Source: Haliotis asinina (lineage: Eukaryota; Mollusca; Gastropoda; Lepetellida; Haliotidae). From it: a stretch of 64,000 nt of DNA. Of the stretch, positions 38,801 through 47,474 are shown piece after piece; the stretch's first letter is position 1; every line of letters starts with the position of its first letter. The DNA is taken from the NCBI RefSeq assembly GCF_037392515.1, contig NC_090290.1, forward strand, positions 31,889,753 through 31,953,752, in the 5' to 3' direction. Position numbers and translations under genes: made by a program. The notes below the pieces were generated by a model. That model saw nothing but the letters and a program-made list of their open reading frames with translations. It did not search any database and was not told where the DNA came from.

Positions 38801-39870
38801 GAGTTGCTCAGTTCTTTGACCACAGATAGTGTAGCCTTTTGTGACCACAGATAATATAGCCTTGACTCAGTGTTTACCACTGTGAATTACATTAATTCTG
38901 AAACAGTTTTCACCCTGCTTGATAAGCTGTTGTTCTGTTATAAAATATAAATCATTCAGCCAAAATTAGTCACATTGTTATAGGCAGTGGTGTGTTTATC
39001 GTCTAGTCAGTGTTTTGTACATAACATTTTTGTGTGAAGAGCCATGTTGTTCTTGTAAGTAATGAATGGAATCTAATTCTAACAAATCATTATCAAGGAA
39101 TCTTTGTTGTCATGATGGGAAGCTGAATCTATGAGTGGTTTGCTTCACCATGTATATGCATGAGCGACCCGTACCCGTTATATCGGGCCACTTGACGTCA
39201 TTTCCAATTATTTGCATGTTTTTCAGTGTGGCATGTGTAATTTTCATGAAGTGAGTTCAGGATGGATCTTTGTAAAATTTGATAGGCAAATGTTAAATCA
39301 TTTCTACGCAGAGCACATAATTTCAGCTTGTTTTCTTACCACTATTTAACAAATGACATCACATTTATAAACTTGCGTGTTGTTCCACCATGCACAAGCC
39401 CAGAGGCCTCCATGTTAAAGGAGTTCTTGGCACTGTACATATGTTGATTAACTTGTTGTCAGTTGATAAATAAGCAACAGAAAATTGAATAGAAATTATG
39501 TAATTGTAGGTGAGATGATTGTTCGCAAATGTGCAATTTTGACTTTTGATCTTACAAAAATGAAGTTCAGGAAACTTATTTATGCTACACTGAAATAATA
39601 CTATGGAAATAAGTCTATGGCCCAATATACTTGGCTCATGTCTGTATTTTCTGAGCTGTAATTGTTGACTCCTGAATAATACCATCCAACACTTCTTCAG
39701 ATATAGTACCTCTGGCAGCAGCTGGTGCCCTCATCCTCCTTGCTGTCGCTGCTGTTGCAATGTATTTCCTCCATCAACACCGCCACAGACTCAGCAAGCG
39801 AGTCGTCAACTACTGCCAGCTCCTTCACGGTCCTGAAAACAATACTGATGAAGATGAACTCGTGATCTGA
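26777..39870 (+). CDS. Histidine acid phosphatase, lysosomal/prostatic (ACP2-like), 11 exons
   Basis: Hydrolyses phosphomonoesters at acid pH through a phosphohistidine intermediate; predicted type I membrane protein of lysosome or cell surface. Exons: 26777-26884, 28908-29003, 29875-29961, 30222-30371, 30926-31021, 34198-34284, 36002-36122, 36786-36871, 37516-37687, 38547-38678, 39701-39870. They total 1305 bases, 434 codons plus stop, matching the roughly 420-residue family. Order: signal peptide MSPAWTILLALVCSLSRVSS; catalytic LFRHGDRAP (exon 2); VYVRSTSVTRARMTAE (exon 4, phosphate-binding Arg); catalytic HD in SA/HDNNIIAFLSALG (exon 8/9 junction); GC..LCPIATF with the C-terminal cysteines; membrane span VPLAAAGALILLAVAAVAMY; short tail with YCQL, a YxxPhi sorting signal, and acidic EDELVI. 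All active-site motifs are intact. Whether it is orthologous to ACP2 or another paralogue cannot be decided by eye. Confidence 0.93.
27300..27400 (+). repeat. SINE family 2, copy 3 (degenerate)
   Basis: GACCTCAGTTTGATTTGCTC, then GAGCACAATGTGTGGAGCCA and CGTGATATTGCTGGA, follow the order of the family 2 consensus in its tRNA orientation. In phosphatase intron 1. Confidence 0.6.
27497..27650. repeat. Dispersed repeat, second copy of the 21885-22262 family
   Basis: It shares TAGTCTCTGAAATGAACATA, TCTAGACTTGCCACATTTCT and GTGGGCTTTCTTGGATATAT with the copy near 21.9-22.0 kb; the 3' tail is lacking. Confidence 0.65.
27660..28260. repeat. Degenerate tandem/dispersed repeat with CCATGGAAAC cores
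   Basis: TTCCATGGAAAxxATTxxxA recurs at about 27855, 27975 and 28147, each followed by a Gln-Thr-like AGATATATGAGGCAG or AGATTTATGAGGCAG block and GGTGCC. Units are about 125-170 bp. In phosphatase intron 1. Confidence 0.6.
28908..29003 (+). CDS. Acid phosphatase exon 2: RHGxRxP catalytic motif
   Basis: The acceptor TGTTGATAG ends at 28907. It reads LFRHGDRAPQSTYPTDQYQQ, then ATWRMGWGMLTD, and ends before GTATGT. It is 32 codons, phase 0 on both sides. It holds the nucleophilic His and the Arg pair of the family signature. Confidence 0.95.
29240..29862. repeat. Minisatellite in phosphatase intron 2, about 31 bp with 62-bp higher order
   Basis: The unit is of the form CACCCTGGTGATAACCATGT-AAAACACTG. 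From about 29520 the array settles into near-identical 62-bp dimers (CAACCTATGCACCCAGGTGA and TAACCTTTACAATACTGTCT). It stops about 12 bp before the exon 3 acceptor. Confidence 0.92.
29875..29961 (+). CDS. Acid phosphatase exon 3
   Basis: VGAEQSFDLGRFLKDNYKQL and NFGSLTDSE: 29 codons after TTTTTCAG, donor GAG/GTGAAG. It corresponds to the 'G..QH..LG..LR.RY' helix of the family. A minisatellite runs right up to its acceptor. Confidence 0.92.
30222..30371 (+). CDS. Acid phosphatase exon 4: VRST motif
   Basis: VYVRSTSVTRARMTAECVME and GMLLANASQCNM: 50 codons, phase 0. VYVRSTxxxR is the conserved phosphate-binding strand. NAS is a possible glycosylation site. Confidence 0.95.
30926..31021 (+). 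CDS. Acid phosphatase exon 5
   Basis: LLSMAPCPLKESLKQEWRST followed by SSAWAGFLNHCK; 32 codons, acceptor TTCACAG, donor AAG/GTAAGA. Confidence 0.9.
31219..33745. mobile_element. DIRS-like (tyrosine recombinase) retrotransposon fossil in phosphatase intron 5
   Basis: Old, internally reduced copy of about 2.5 kb. Terminal inverted repeats pair about 31231-31305 with about 33612-33690 (shared TTATCTCCTCTTCCTGGC). A further inverted pair near 33404-33484 and 33675-33745 (TCAGGATAAGTATAAAATAT) fits the split-repeat/complementary region of DIRS elements. Parts: a gag-like stretch at 31577-31870 on the + strand and a tyrosine recombinase-like C-terminal region at 32410-33189. The reverse transcriptase region is not seen. 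Broken. Confidence 0.75.
33840..34060. repeat. Direct repeat of about 111 bp x 2
   Basis: ATAATGCACAGTCAGAGATG recurs at about 33862 and 33973, each followed by AAAGxAAxAGATxGAAxAATG and GAAxAATGTTAAATG. In phosphatase intron 5, beside exon 6. Confidence 0.7.
34198..34284 (+). CDS. Acid phosphatase exon 6
   Basis: KMFKYLSRFTGWKVDETNIL and RIADALYCE; 29 codons, acceptor TTTTTCAAG, donor GAG/GTTAGT. The intron before it (3.2 kb) contains the DIRS-like fossil. Confidence 0.92.
34285..34560. repeat. Minisatellite of about 27 bp in phosphatase intron 6
   Basis: Repeats of GTGTAGTGTCAGTCTGTCAG-TAACACT, starting almost at the exon 6 donor. Confidence 0.85.
34561..35590. repeat. Minisatellite of about 26 bp x 40 in phosphatase intron 6
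   Basis: About 1 kb of GTGTGGTGTAAGGCTTTAGT-TACACA variants (TTACAGA, TAGCACA and TTGCACA ends alternate). Some stretches form higher-order groups. It merges at the left with the 27-bp array. Confidence 0.92.
36002..36122 (+). CDS. Acid phosphatase exon 7
   Basis: MRHDLKQPSWMNPEILLLMD followed by VYNRSSAFAYPTAEMQKLGA; acceptor CTTGTACAG, donor GCAG/GTGAGT in phase 1. Confidence 0.93.
36786..36871 (+). CDS. Acid phosphatase exon 8
   Basis: GPLLEQMLSNIKLKLIDPGS then QMKLYMYSA, ending just before the catalytic His-Asp. The donor GTAAGT follows 36871 in phase 0. Confidence 0.93.
36861..37135. repeat. Tandem repeat of about 52-56 bp derived from the exon 8 donor
   Basis: Units read TTATGTGTACTCAGCACTAA, then GTACCCACTCAGTTAACTAA and TAGGCC, about four to five times. 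The first unit is the end of exon 8 itself (TATGTACTCAGCA/GTAAGT). In later units the donor GT is changed to CT. Confidence 0.8.
37516..37687 (+). CDS. Acid phosphatase exon 9: catalytic HD
   Basis: HDNNIIAFLSALGVFNSIQP then PYTACVMLELYHRNNLFFVK; the leading His-Asp is the proton-donor pair of the family. Acceptor CTCTTTTCAG, donor CCAG/GTGAGT in phase 1. Confidence 0.95.
37823..38395. repeat. Minisatellite of 31 bp x 18 in phosphatase intron 9
   Basis: The unit is CTGCCATGTGTCAGTGAATG-TTATCCAATAT, with variants TCGATGAATGC and ACTGTGTGTC. It ends about 150 bp before exon 10. Confidence 0.92.
38547..38678 (+). CDS. Acid phosphatase exon 10: C-terminal cysteines
   Basis: GCAALCPIATFHRLLSNVTL then EAESRASMCGSTQAASG and a Thr-rich stalk (ATTTPNT). 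The GC..xCP..xF pattern is conserved in lysosomal and prostatic forms. Confidence 0.92.
39701..39870 (+). CDS. Acid phosphatase exon 11: membrane anchor and cytosolic tail
   Basis: It completes Tyr after ACTTCTTCAG, then IVPLAAAGALILLAVAAVAM (one span) and a His/Arg-rich stop-transfer HQHRHRLSKR, with YCQL and DEDELVI as possible sorting signals. TGA at 39868-39870. Confidence 0.93.
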
Positions 39871-42227
39871 TGCTCAAAATTCTCAATGAGTGTTTTTCTG
39901 GTTTGTTACATTGGAGATGCAATCTTGTCCTTGTTGCGTAATATTGGTCAGAGAAAAAATATCACTTGTTATAGATATTTTGTGTTCAAATGACCATGTT
40001 TTTTGACATTCCAGATTTTGTTGTTTGTTTCAGAAGAGATCCATTTATTTTATCTCATATGCCTAAGAACTTTCAAAACTTTGGAATTAAGACTGTATGA
40101 CATCTGGCAGAATCAATAATCATATCTTTTTGATGGGTTGTTTGTATTATTGCTAAAATGTTTTATACGTAATATAGTTCTTATATACAAAATTTACAGG
40201 AGCAAAGGAGTTAAACAGTTATTGATAACTTCAGGCCTACTGGCATGATCCTGTAAGTTGTTTTGTTACAGTGAAAACACTGAAGCTAATAAATAGATGC
40301 GCAGTAAGAGGGGGCCCATCCATCTGAAGAAATTGTTCCAATACATACAGTACATTCAGTGTGTTCACCATTGAACAGGGTAATTGTTGTGTTGAATACA
40401 GGTTCTGTTGCATGCAGGTAGAGACAGAAACAGTATCCTGGCTGGACATCTCGGTATTGATGTATTTACCCTAGTCCTTAATTGGAACCAAACTCAATCG
40501 TTTGCAGACTGCTATCATATGGAACATTGCTGAGTATGGCTTTATATGACAAGCATAACCTTTACTAACTTTGCTGCCTGTCAACAGTGTATGGTTGTTT
40601 ATGTGGGTTTAGTTGGGTATGTTGTCAGAAGTTACCAGAAAAATATTATTATGGTTATTTGTCGTTTCATACTGTGGATATGTTGTTCTAGTTTAGCCCC
40701 TTCTGATTTGAGGTTGCTGTGTTTGGTTTATATACTGTACAAGAAACATGTACTTCTATATAAGTGTGTCAAAATCATTCATACCGTACTAGAACACCAG
40801 ACATCAAGTGCATACACAGACTTAAAATGCTACTGGTGCCAGCAGATACCAACAGCTTACATGACGTTGGATGCTTCTCAACCTACTCAAAGGATTCTTG
40901 TTCCCTAGATCTTATTATAGTTCCTTCATTGGTTTGGTTTTATTTGACCTGCAGAGCTGTTTTGATTATGAAGGATTATGTTATCCTTCTGCTAATTTGA
41001 AAATTTGATATTTTTCTCCCAAATATGTGTTTCTTTTTTAAGGCTTTTCTCTCATATTGGATTCCGTGTGATAATATGATTGTGACCAATGGATGTTTCT
41101 CCAACAAAATCTGTTTTACCTTGAAAATCTGTTTTTGGATGTTAGTCTGATGAATGTGACAGTTTGTAGCTGTTTTATCATGATGACCAGTTGAACTTCC
41201 ACTGTAATTTAGGAATGTTCCTGTTGCCTCTTTCTGGCTTAGAGTTGCTAGTCCTCAAGTGGGGACTTTTGATGGTTTGAGATTTGGGGGGATAAGTGTT
41301 TTTATGCTTTCACTATGACAAAATGTACTCGACTGAAGAGCAGTGTTGATTATTGCCACACATATGATGTGGCAAAGTATTGTCTGAATATTGAAAAGTA
41401 AGGAACAACATTTTAAGTGTTTTCTGCATGATGTTGTTTACCTTGGCCCATTTAACTAGCTCATATTCGGAAAATGGAAAAGTGTTGTCGTACACTGACT
41501 TTGTGAAGTATATGTTACTCTGAAGCACCTGTGCTGTGTGTTAGTCTCACAGTAGAGACATGACCAAGAACGTCCAGGAGTTCCTAGTGGAAGGTTCTTC
41601 TGTTCTGTCAGTGCTGCTGTCTCTACACATGTGCTTTAGCAGCTAGATCTGTTAGAAATATGGCATACCTTTTCATTTGTAAGAGTTACTTTAACCTTAA
41701 AGTATGCTAGATATAAAATATGTCAACAGTCACTTCGCATGCATTTGTCTAAATTGACCGACCTTTGTTACCTCTTATTGCCAGTATTAGGGACCAACAC
41801 TTGTGTATTCTAGAAAACCAGATTTGTTATTCAAAACTGCTAGAGGTCACTGTGCAACAATGTATACTTTCTGTACCAATAGTTTGTTGCTGATAAAGGC
41901 TTCCTGCTCCTGGTGCATCTCTTGCTCATTATTTATCACCAGTTCATTTCATGTCTTCCCCATCCTAAGTTCATTACAATTACGAGCAAATTTATGAAAC
42001 TAGTGTTGGTATTTCCTATGTTACTTATGGCCAGGACAGGCTGACATATTTTCAAGCAGAAACATGCAATAACTAATCATGATCTGTACATCCTTTTAAC
42101 ATGTTTTTTATTACATGTATATGGACATATAATCTATATATTTCTTGTTCCTATGTCTTTTATGTTTTATGCAGATGACATATTTAATATTTTTATAGAA
42201 TGTTTGTACACTAATAAACTATTTTGC
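39871..42227 (+). other. Acid phosphatase 3' UTR and downstream region
   Basis: AT-rich, no coding homology. AATAAA signals occur near 40288 and 42212; the latter would give a UTR of about 2.3 kb. Small open frames such as 40546-40908 are taken as chance. Confidence 0.5.
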
Positions 42228-42302
42228 TAAGCCATGTGTTATTTTTATTGTAGAATGTTTTGTGGTGATGAAATACATGCAATTGAAAGTGCTGTTGTTG
42301 GG
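42228..42302. repeat. 75-bp segment also found inside the 47.5-50.6 kb fossil
   Basis: TGTTATTTTTATTGTAGAAT through GAAAGTGCTGTTGTTGGGAT is shared with 48468-48538 with only two or three differences. It follows directly after the AATAAA near 42212. Confidence 0.75.
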
Positions 42303-42424
42303 ATAGGTTGAGAATAGTTCACGGTTCTTGTTAAATGACATGACCTGTATTAGAGTTGTCTGGTGTTTGTAATGTAATGCTTAGCAATGTTTACATGATT
42401 TTCATCCTTCTTTACACAGGGGAA

Positions 42425-42550
42425 TGTGGGGTGGCCTACTGGGTAAAGCGTTTGCTCTCCAAATACCCATGTTTGATTTGACACAATGGTACAATGAGTA
42501 AACTCCCCCCCCCCCCCCCTTGATATTACTGGAATATGGCTTACCCTTTA
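42425..42550 (+). repeat. SINE family 2, copy 4 (tRNA orientation)
   Basis: GGGGTGGCCTACTGGGTAAA-GCGTTTGCTC then CCCATGTTTGATTTGACACA and TGATATTACTGGAATATGGC follow the family order. A run of 15 or so C lies in the middle, at about 42507. Confidence 0.7.
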
Positions 42551-43194
42551 AGGTATATGTGATGTAGGTTTTCAAAACCATTCCATGCGGTTGTCATTTC
42601 TCTTGTCAGAACTTAGGAGTTTGTAAACAGTAATACACCCACAATGTCCATGACTCAGCAACACCATTTTACTTTCTGTGAGATTGAATCACAGCGAGAA
42701 TATACTTCCGACGAGTTATCAGTGTGTGTAATTCCAACATGATCCGTTTATGCAGACATTTGTGTAGTTTTGAAGTCATGCACGGTTGTTCAAGTGACGG
42801 CGTAAGACGGAAGCTGACACACATGATCTATACACCAAGTTACCTCTCAGATTGACGGTTAAAGAATTATTATGTTCATAATTCCACGGTGAAGAACATG
42901 TCACCGTCACACGAAAACTGTCACGTGGATTTCACATTTATTTATTTATATCTCTTTCCCCGACAGCGGTGCCGACATACGAAACAGATCCACGCGACTA
43001 CCATTTTTAAACCTTTAAGATAAATGTATACATTTTGTTGCTCATAAGAAAGAGTAGAACATGCATAATTTTTTAATACCGCATTAAAAGGACGGTTTTG
43101 GGCGTCAACAGCGCTGTTCCGGTACAAACATGGTTTGGGATGTACAAGGACGGTCGTGTTTTTAGACTGCAGGATGGAATGGCTGAGCTGTACC
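42551..43194. other. Intergenic DNA
   Basis: No recognised gene or repeat. Confidence 0.35.
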
Positions 43195-43418
43195 TAAGAT
43201 ACAGGCTTGAAAGTGGTCTTCAGCAACCGAAAATGTAGCTTAGGAGGCGGCTAACGTGAACGGATGGTCAGACTCACTGATTGGTTGACACATGTCAACG
43301 TATCCCACTAGCTCATACCCATGCTCATAGGCTTACTCAGTTATCCGTTCCAGACTCGATGTTTAAATTTACAGATCGTTGTCAGTCATTTGGTAAAGAA
43401 ACTCCCACGCGTCCATCA
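43195..43418 (-). repeat. SINE family 1, copy 4, interrupted by a LINE
   Basis: It carries GTCTTCAGCAACCGAAAATG, GACTCACTGATTGGTTGACA, CCATGCTCATAGG and AGACTCGATGTTTAAATTTA. A LINE starts eight bases after its recognisable end. Confidence 0.65.
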
Positions 43419-43422
43419 GCTA

Positions 43423-43423
<1 letters not shown>

Positions 43424-43454
<31 letters not shown>
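43424..43454. repeat. (ACAG)n microsatellite, 3' tail of the LINE
   Basis: About seven ACAG units, the complement of a TCTG tail at the LINE 3' end. Confidence 0.9.
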
Positions 43455-43455
<1 letters not shown>

Positions 43456-45822
43456 TTTTATTCAGTAATATTGGCCAACTGGCCCATGTTCCAATTGTTC
43501 TTACACACGTTTGTTGTCACGTGGTAAGAAAGTAGAAAGGGTACATTTAGGCACTGTTTTGAGCATTTTTTGAAAGTACACATTTCAAAAATTCTGCTGT
43601 TGCTTTGACGGTATGTCTATTTTGTGAATTAAGTAAATTTACCATTTGAGATTTACATACATATTTGCCATCGAGAAATCTTAAATACTTTATTCTCAGA
43701 TCATTAAATTGTGGACATTGCAGTAACATATGAAATTCATCCTGGACATGTCCTGTGTTACAGTAGTTACACAAAGTGTGCTGTCTTTCTGCATCTTTGT
43801 TTCGTCTGGTTGCATTCACATTCAAATTATGCAGGGAGATTCGAAATTTACAAAATACCTTCAGTAACGTCTTATTATGGAACAGGTATGTAATATACGA
43901 TTCAGTGTAAAATCCTAATTTTACAAGACTATAATTACTCAAAAAATGTGATGCTTGTACATTGCCTTGCCAATTTTGAATGTAAATATCTGTTAATCTT
44001 TGCTTGAACATATACAGGAACAATTTCTCGTCTCCAACATTTTGATATACCCATACGTGAGAGTACCCACAAGCAAACAGTAAAAGACGAATATCTGAAA
44101 CCCAATTCCCTTTACCTCTGTCGTCTAGATCTTTCAACATGTTATAACACTGATGTGGATACCTATTTGCACTCATTCTAACCAATTTAATCCAGTATTT
44201 AACAGCTCTGTATCTACTTGAAACAAACATATTGGTACGACCAATTTCGCCTAGTATAGCCTTATTCGCTGCGAATTTACCAACACACAGAAAACGTTTG
44301 AAATAGGATGTCTGCACCTTTTCAATAGAGTCGTGATATTGAAGGCCCCATATTTCCGATGCATACAATAAAATAGGTGCAACTTTACCATCGAAAATGT
44401 TACATGCTGATGAAAAAGACAAGAACTTGTTCTTATAAAACAATCTGTATATGGGGAAAACAGCTTTAGAAGCCTGCAATGCAAGAGTACGACAAGCTGT
44501 GGACCAAATCAGCCTGGATGAGAACATGATACCTAAATATTTATAATATGATACAATTTTTAATTTTACACTACCAAATGTCCATTGTTCATTTTTTGCA
44601 ACTATTCCCCCGTTTCTGAATACGACTATATTTGTCTTATCAAGATTTAACTGGAGTCCCCATTTTAAACAGAATGAATGCAGGACATTTAATTGCCTTT
44701 GCAAATTTACAACTGTGTAGGAGAATAAAACCACATCATCAGCAAACAGAAGCAGCATAATATCCATTATATCCTTGGATACAAATATACCGTGGGAACA
44801 TTTTTCATACAATTCGTGTACTAATTCGTTGATAAAGAAAATGAAAAGAATAGGGCTGAGGATACAGCCTTGACGCACACCACTGGAGGTAGAAAATGAC
44901 TGTGTTTGACAAGTTCCAATCTTGACAGAAGCTTTAACAGATTTGTACATACTTTCCAAAATCCGGAACATTTTACCATGGCAACCTTTACTCAATAGCA
45001 AGTACAATAGCTTCTCCCTGTCCACATAGTCAAAGGCTTTCTTGAAATCAACAAAAGCACAGTAAAAACAACCTTTCGGTTTAGACAAATATTTGGTGCA
45101 TAAAGCTTGCAAAGTAAAAATATTATCAACGGTAGCATAATTCGGTCGGAATCCAGCTTGTGCTTCTGAAATTAAATTATTTATATCTATCCATGTCCTT
45201 AAACGCCGCTCCAGAATCGTTGTAAAAAGTTTCCCAATACTGTCCAATAGTGAAATGCCTCTGTAATTTGATGGGTTACTTCTTGATCCAGTCTTATATA
45301 AGGGAAGAATAATAGCCTGATTCCATGCTTCAGGGAATACACCACTATCAAATATTTCATTAAAAAGTAAGGTTAAATATGGAATAATGGTTTCTGATGA
45401 AATCACATACAATTCTGCCGGTATGCCATCTTCTCCAGGTGACTTTCCTTTTTTAAGATTTTTAATTTCCTCCTTTATTTCTTCCTCAGTGATATTTTTA
45501 CTAAGCAGATCATTTGCCCAGGGAGCAGAGGGACAAGTGTCACAAGAATGGCTTTGTATAAATTGTTTAACAGTGAGATCAAATTCTGTTTCTTCTCGTT
45601 CCAGAGCAGGATTTAATAATTCTTTAAAATAGGAAAACCATTCGCCAGGTATAATATCTCCTTGATTGCTCCTAGGGTTCAGTGCTTGTTTAACGATACT
45701 CCAAAAAGATTTACAGTCTCCATATTTAGCTGCTAGATTTATCTTGTCGCTTTGGTTCAAATTGTATGCAGTTCTCTTCTGGTCACAGCATTTCCTGAAT
45801 TTTGATTTGGCAGATACATACT
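43426..45822 (-). mobile_element. Young LINE (non-LTR retrotransposon), 5'-truncated
   Basis: The - strand element ends at its 3' side in a tetranucleotide tail (TCTG)n, seen as (ACAG)n at 43424-43454. It is flanked by what looks like a 7-bp target duplication, GCTAACA at 43419-43425 and 45823-45829. The single ORF is open from the truncation point to its stop. The 5' UTR, ORF1 and endonuclease are missing, as is usual for abortive reverse transcription. Nothing in the ORF is broken, so the insertion is recent. Confidence 0.85.
43547..45822 (-). CDS. LINE ORF2 remnant: reverse transcriptase and C-terminal knuckle
   Basis: About 757 codons, open to the truncation at 45822. The earliest residues are QYVSAKSKFRKCCDQKRTAY, so the first residues shown are internal to ORF2 and no true start exists. 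RT motifs in order: SPGEDGIPAELY; WNQAIILPLYKTGSRSNPSN-YRGISLL; AQAGFRPNYATVDNIFTLQ; FVDFKKAFDYVDREKL (first catalytic Asp); GVRQGCILSPILF; LLFADDVVLFS (catalytic FADD); LNLDKTNIVVF; YKYLGIMFSS. A CNYCNTGHVQDEFHMLLQC knuckle lies near the C-terminus. The clade cannot be fixed by eye; R2/CR1/RTE-X-like features are mixed. Confidence 0.92.
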
Positions 45823-45829
45823 GCTAACA

Positions 45830-46465
45830 AACACAATGGATATGTTTGGGAGAACACGACGGGTGGTTTATTGTGCCACACAGATGTAATCTTCATTTAT
45901 TCATCAAGTTTGAAGAATCTATTGCATCCATCGATATTTGAAGTGTACGCGAGGTCTTGCCCGTCACAATAATTGACGAAGAATCTAACCAAGGATATAT
46001 TAGATCAATTTAGAGGTAATTAGCAGGACACCGTCACCAGCACGTCAGTTCATTATTTCAGCGGTCAATGTTAGTACTCTGGCAGGATAATTACTGAGCA
46101 TAAATCACCATTCACCTCTTTGATCCCTAAACGGAGTCTCATAGATAATGCCAGTTTCGCTTAATTTGAAATGTTCTGCATTAAACTGTATGGGATCAAT
46201 AAAAGTTTTTCAACACAGGCTAGTCTGTACCTGATATTTACACCATTGATTTGTAATTTATGGGCAACGGAAACCGTAAGCGAGCTGTGACAACAATAGT
46301 ACGCTTAAACCTTGTATTACATATATACATCTGTTTATATGTTATCTAGTTCTTGTAATTATCTACTTCTATCTGATATGAAGCTGAGATCATTGGCTGT
46401 ATTTTCGACCACTGTGACAACTTCGAAAGTGTCGCTTTCTTATTTGCTCCTCCCGCGTTTTCCCG
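45830..46465. other. Intergenic DNA right of the LINE
   Basis: No recognised gene or element. Confidence 0.35.
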
Positions 46466-46702
46466 TCACTTTCAGCAATATTTCAGCAGTATCGTGGTGG
46501 GGGACACCAGAAATGGGCTTCACGTATTGTGCCCATATGAGGAATCGAACCCGGGCAGTAGTATTTGTGGTAGGATACAAGTTCAACCCCCTCTTCCGTA
46601 TGCTACATGGTTAATTCCGGTCCTAGGTATACGGACACTACTCGGACCTTCGCGTGACGAGCGAACGAATTTATCACTACCCCAGCGCCCCGAGCTGCCA
46701 GG
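46466..46702 (-). repeat. SINE family 2, copy 5, with an internal insertion
   Basis: GGGGGACACCAGAAATGGGC, TTCACGTATTGTGCCCATAT and GGAATCGAACCCGGG match the family. About 85 bp of unrelated sequence (46556-46643) follows, and then CTTCGCGTGACGAGCGAACG and TATCACTACCCCAGCGCCCC resume it. Confidence 0.7.
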
Positions 46703-47474
46703 TGACGGGTGTCACACGTGAATACGTTTCCACTACGTATATACTGGAGGACCTGTATTATCAGATGTTATAGGTGTCTACTTTTAGGATGACGTATATG
46801 CCTTTGTTCGACATTGTGCACATAATATACAATAGTATCCTGACTGCAATCTTCATGATTTCCTTGAAGTCTATGGCGGTTTAGGTCCTGGGTTTGAGAT
46901 AAGCATTTAAATATATGTATGTGCTCAGTCATGTCTTATCCACTCCAAACTCGTACACAGCCTAACTAACCGTATTTTAAGACACTTTAATAGAATATAG
47001 TCTTCTGTACAGGGCTATTGGGTGTAAAGTATAGAAAATATTGTGAATTTTAATTTGACTTCATGTTTCAAATTAGGCATTATGAAACAAAACGATAGGA
47101 TGCAGGTAATTACATGTATATCGTACACATTCCATCTGGATTATGGTTGCCATTTTCCTGTGGGTGACACATATACAGAATGAAAGAGATGAAAATTTTT
47201 CTTCAAAGTCATAGCTATCTAGTGATATCCCCCCCCCCCTCCCCCCCACCTTGGCTGTGACCTCACAGCCCTTTCATAATGTTTTCTCTATGGTCACGCA
47301 CAGATGTGTCAGAGTGGAAGAGATTATATGATCAAGGTATCTTATGAACAGCAAGTAGACGTCGCATTGGGTCACGGGACTATCACATAGTTACTAGTTT
47401 AGTGTTATTGTGATACTTAGGTATTAAGAACTTTCCCGCCCATTTGGGATTTTCCCGCCCAAATTAACTTCACC
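46703..47474. other. Intergenic DNA
   Basis: No gene recognised. A poly-C tract lies at 47230-47247. Confidence 0.35.

Noticed and set aside
47222-47250. Poly-C tract as a G-quadruplex regulatory site
   Set aside because: A simple homopolymer-like run without neighbouring gene context; possible, but unsupported.
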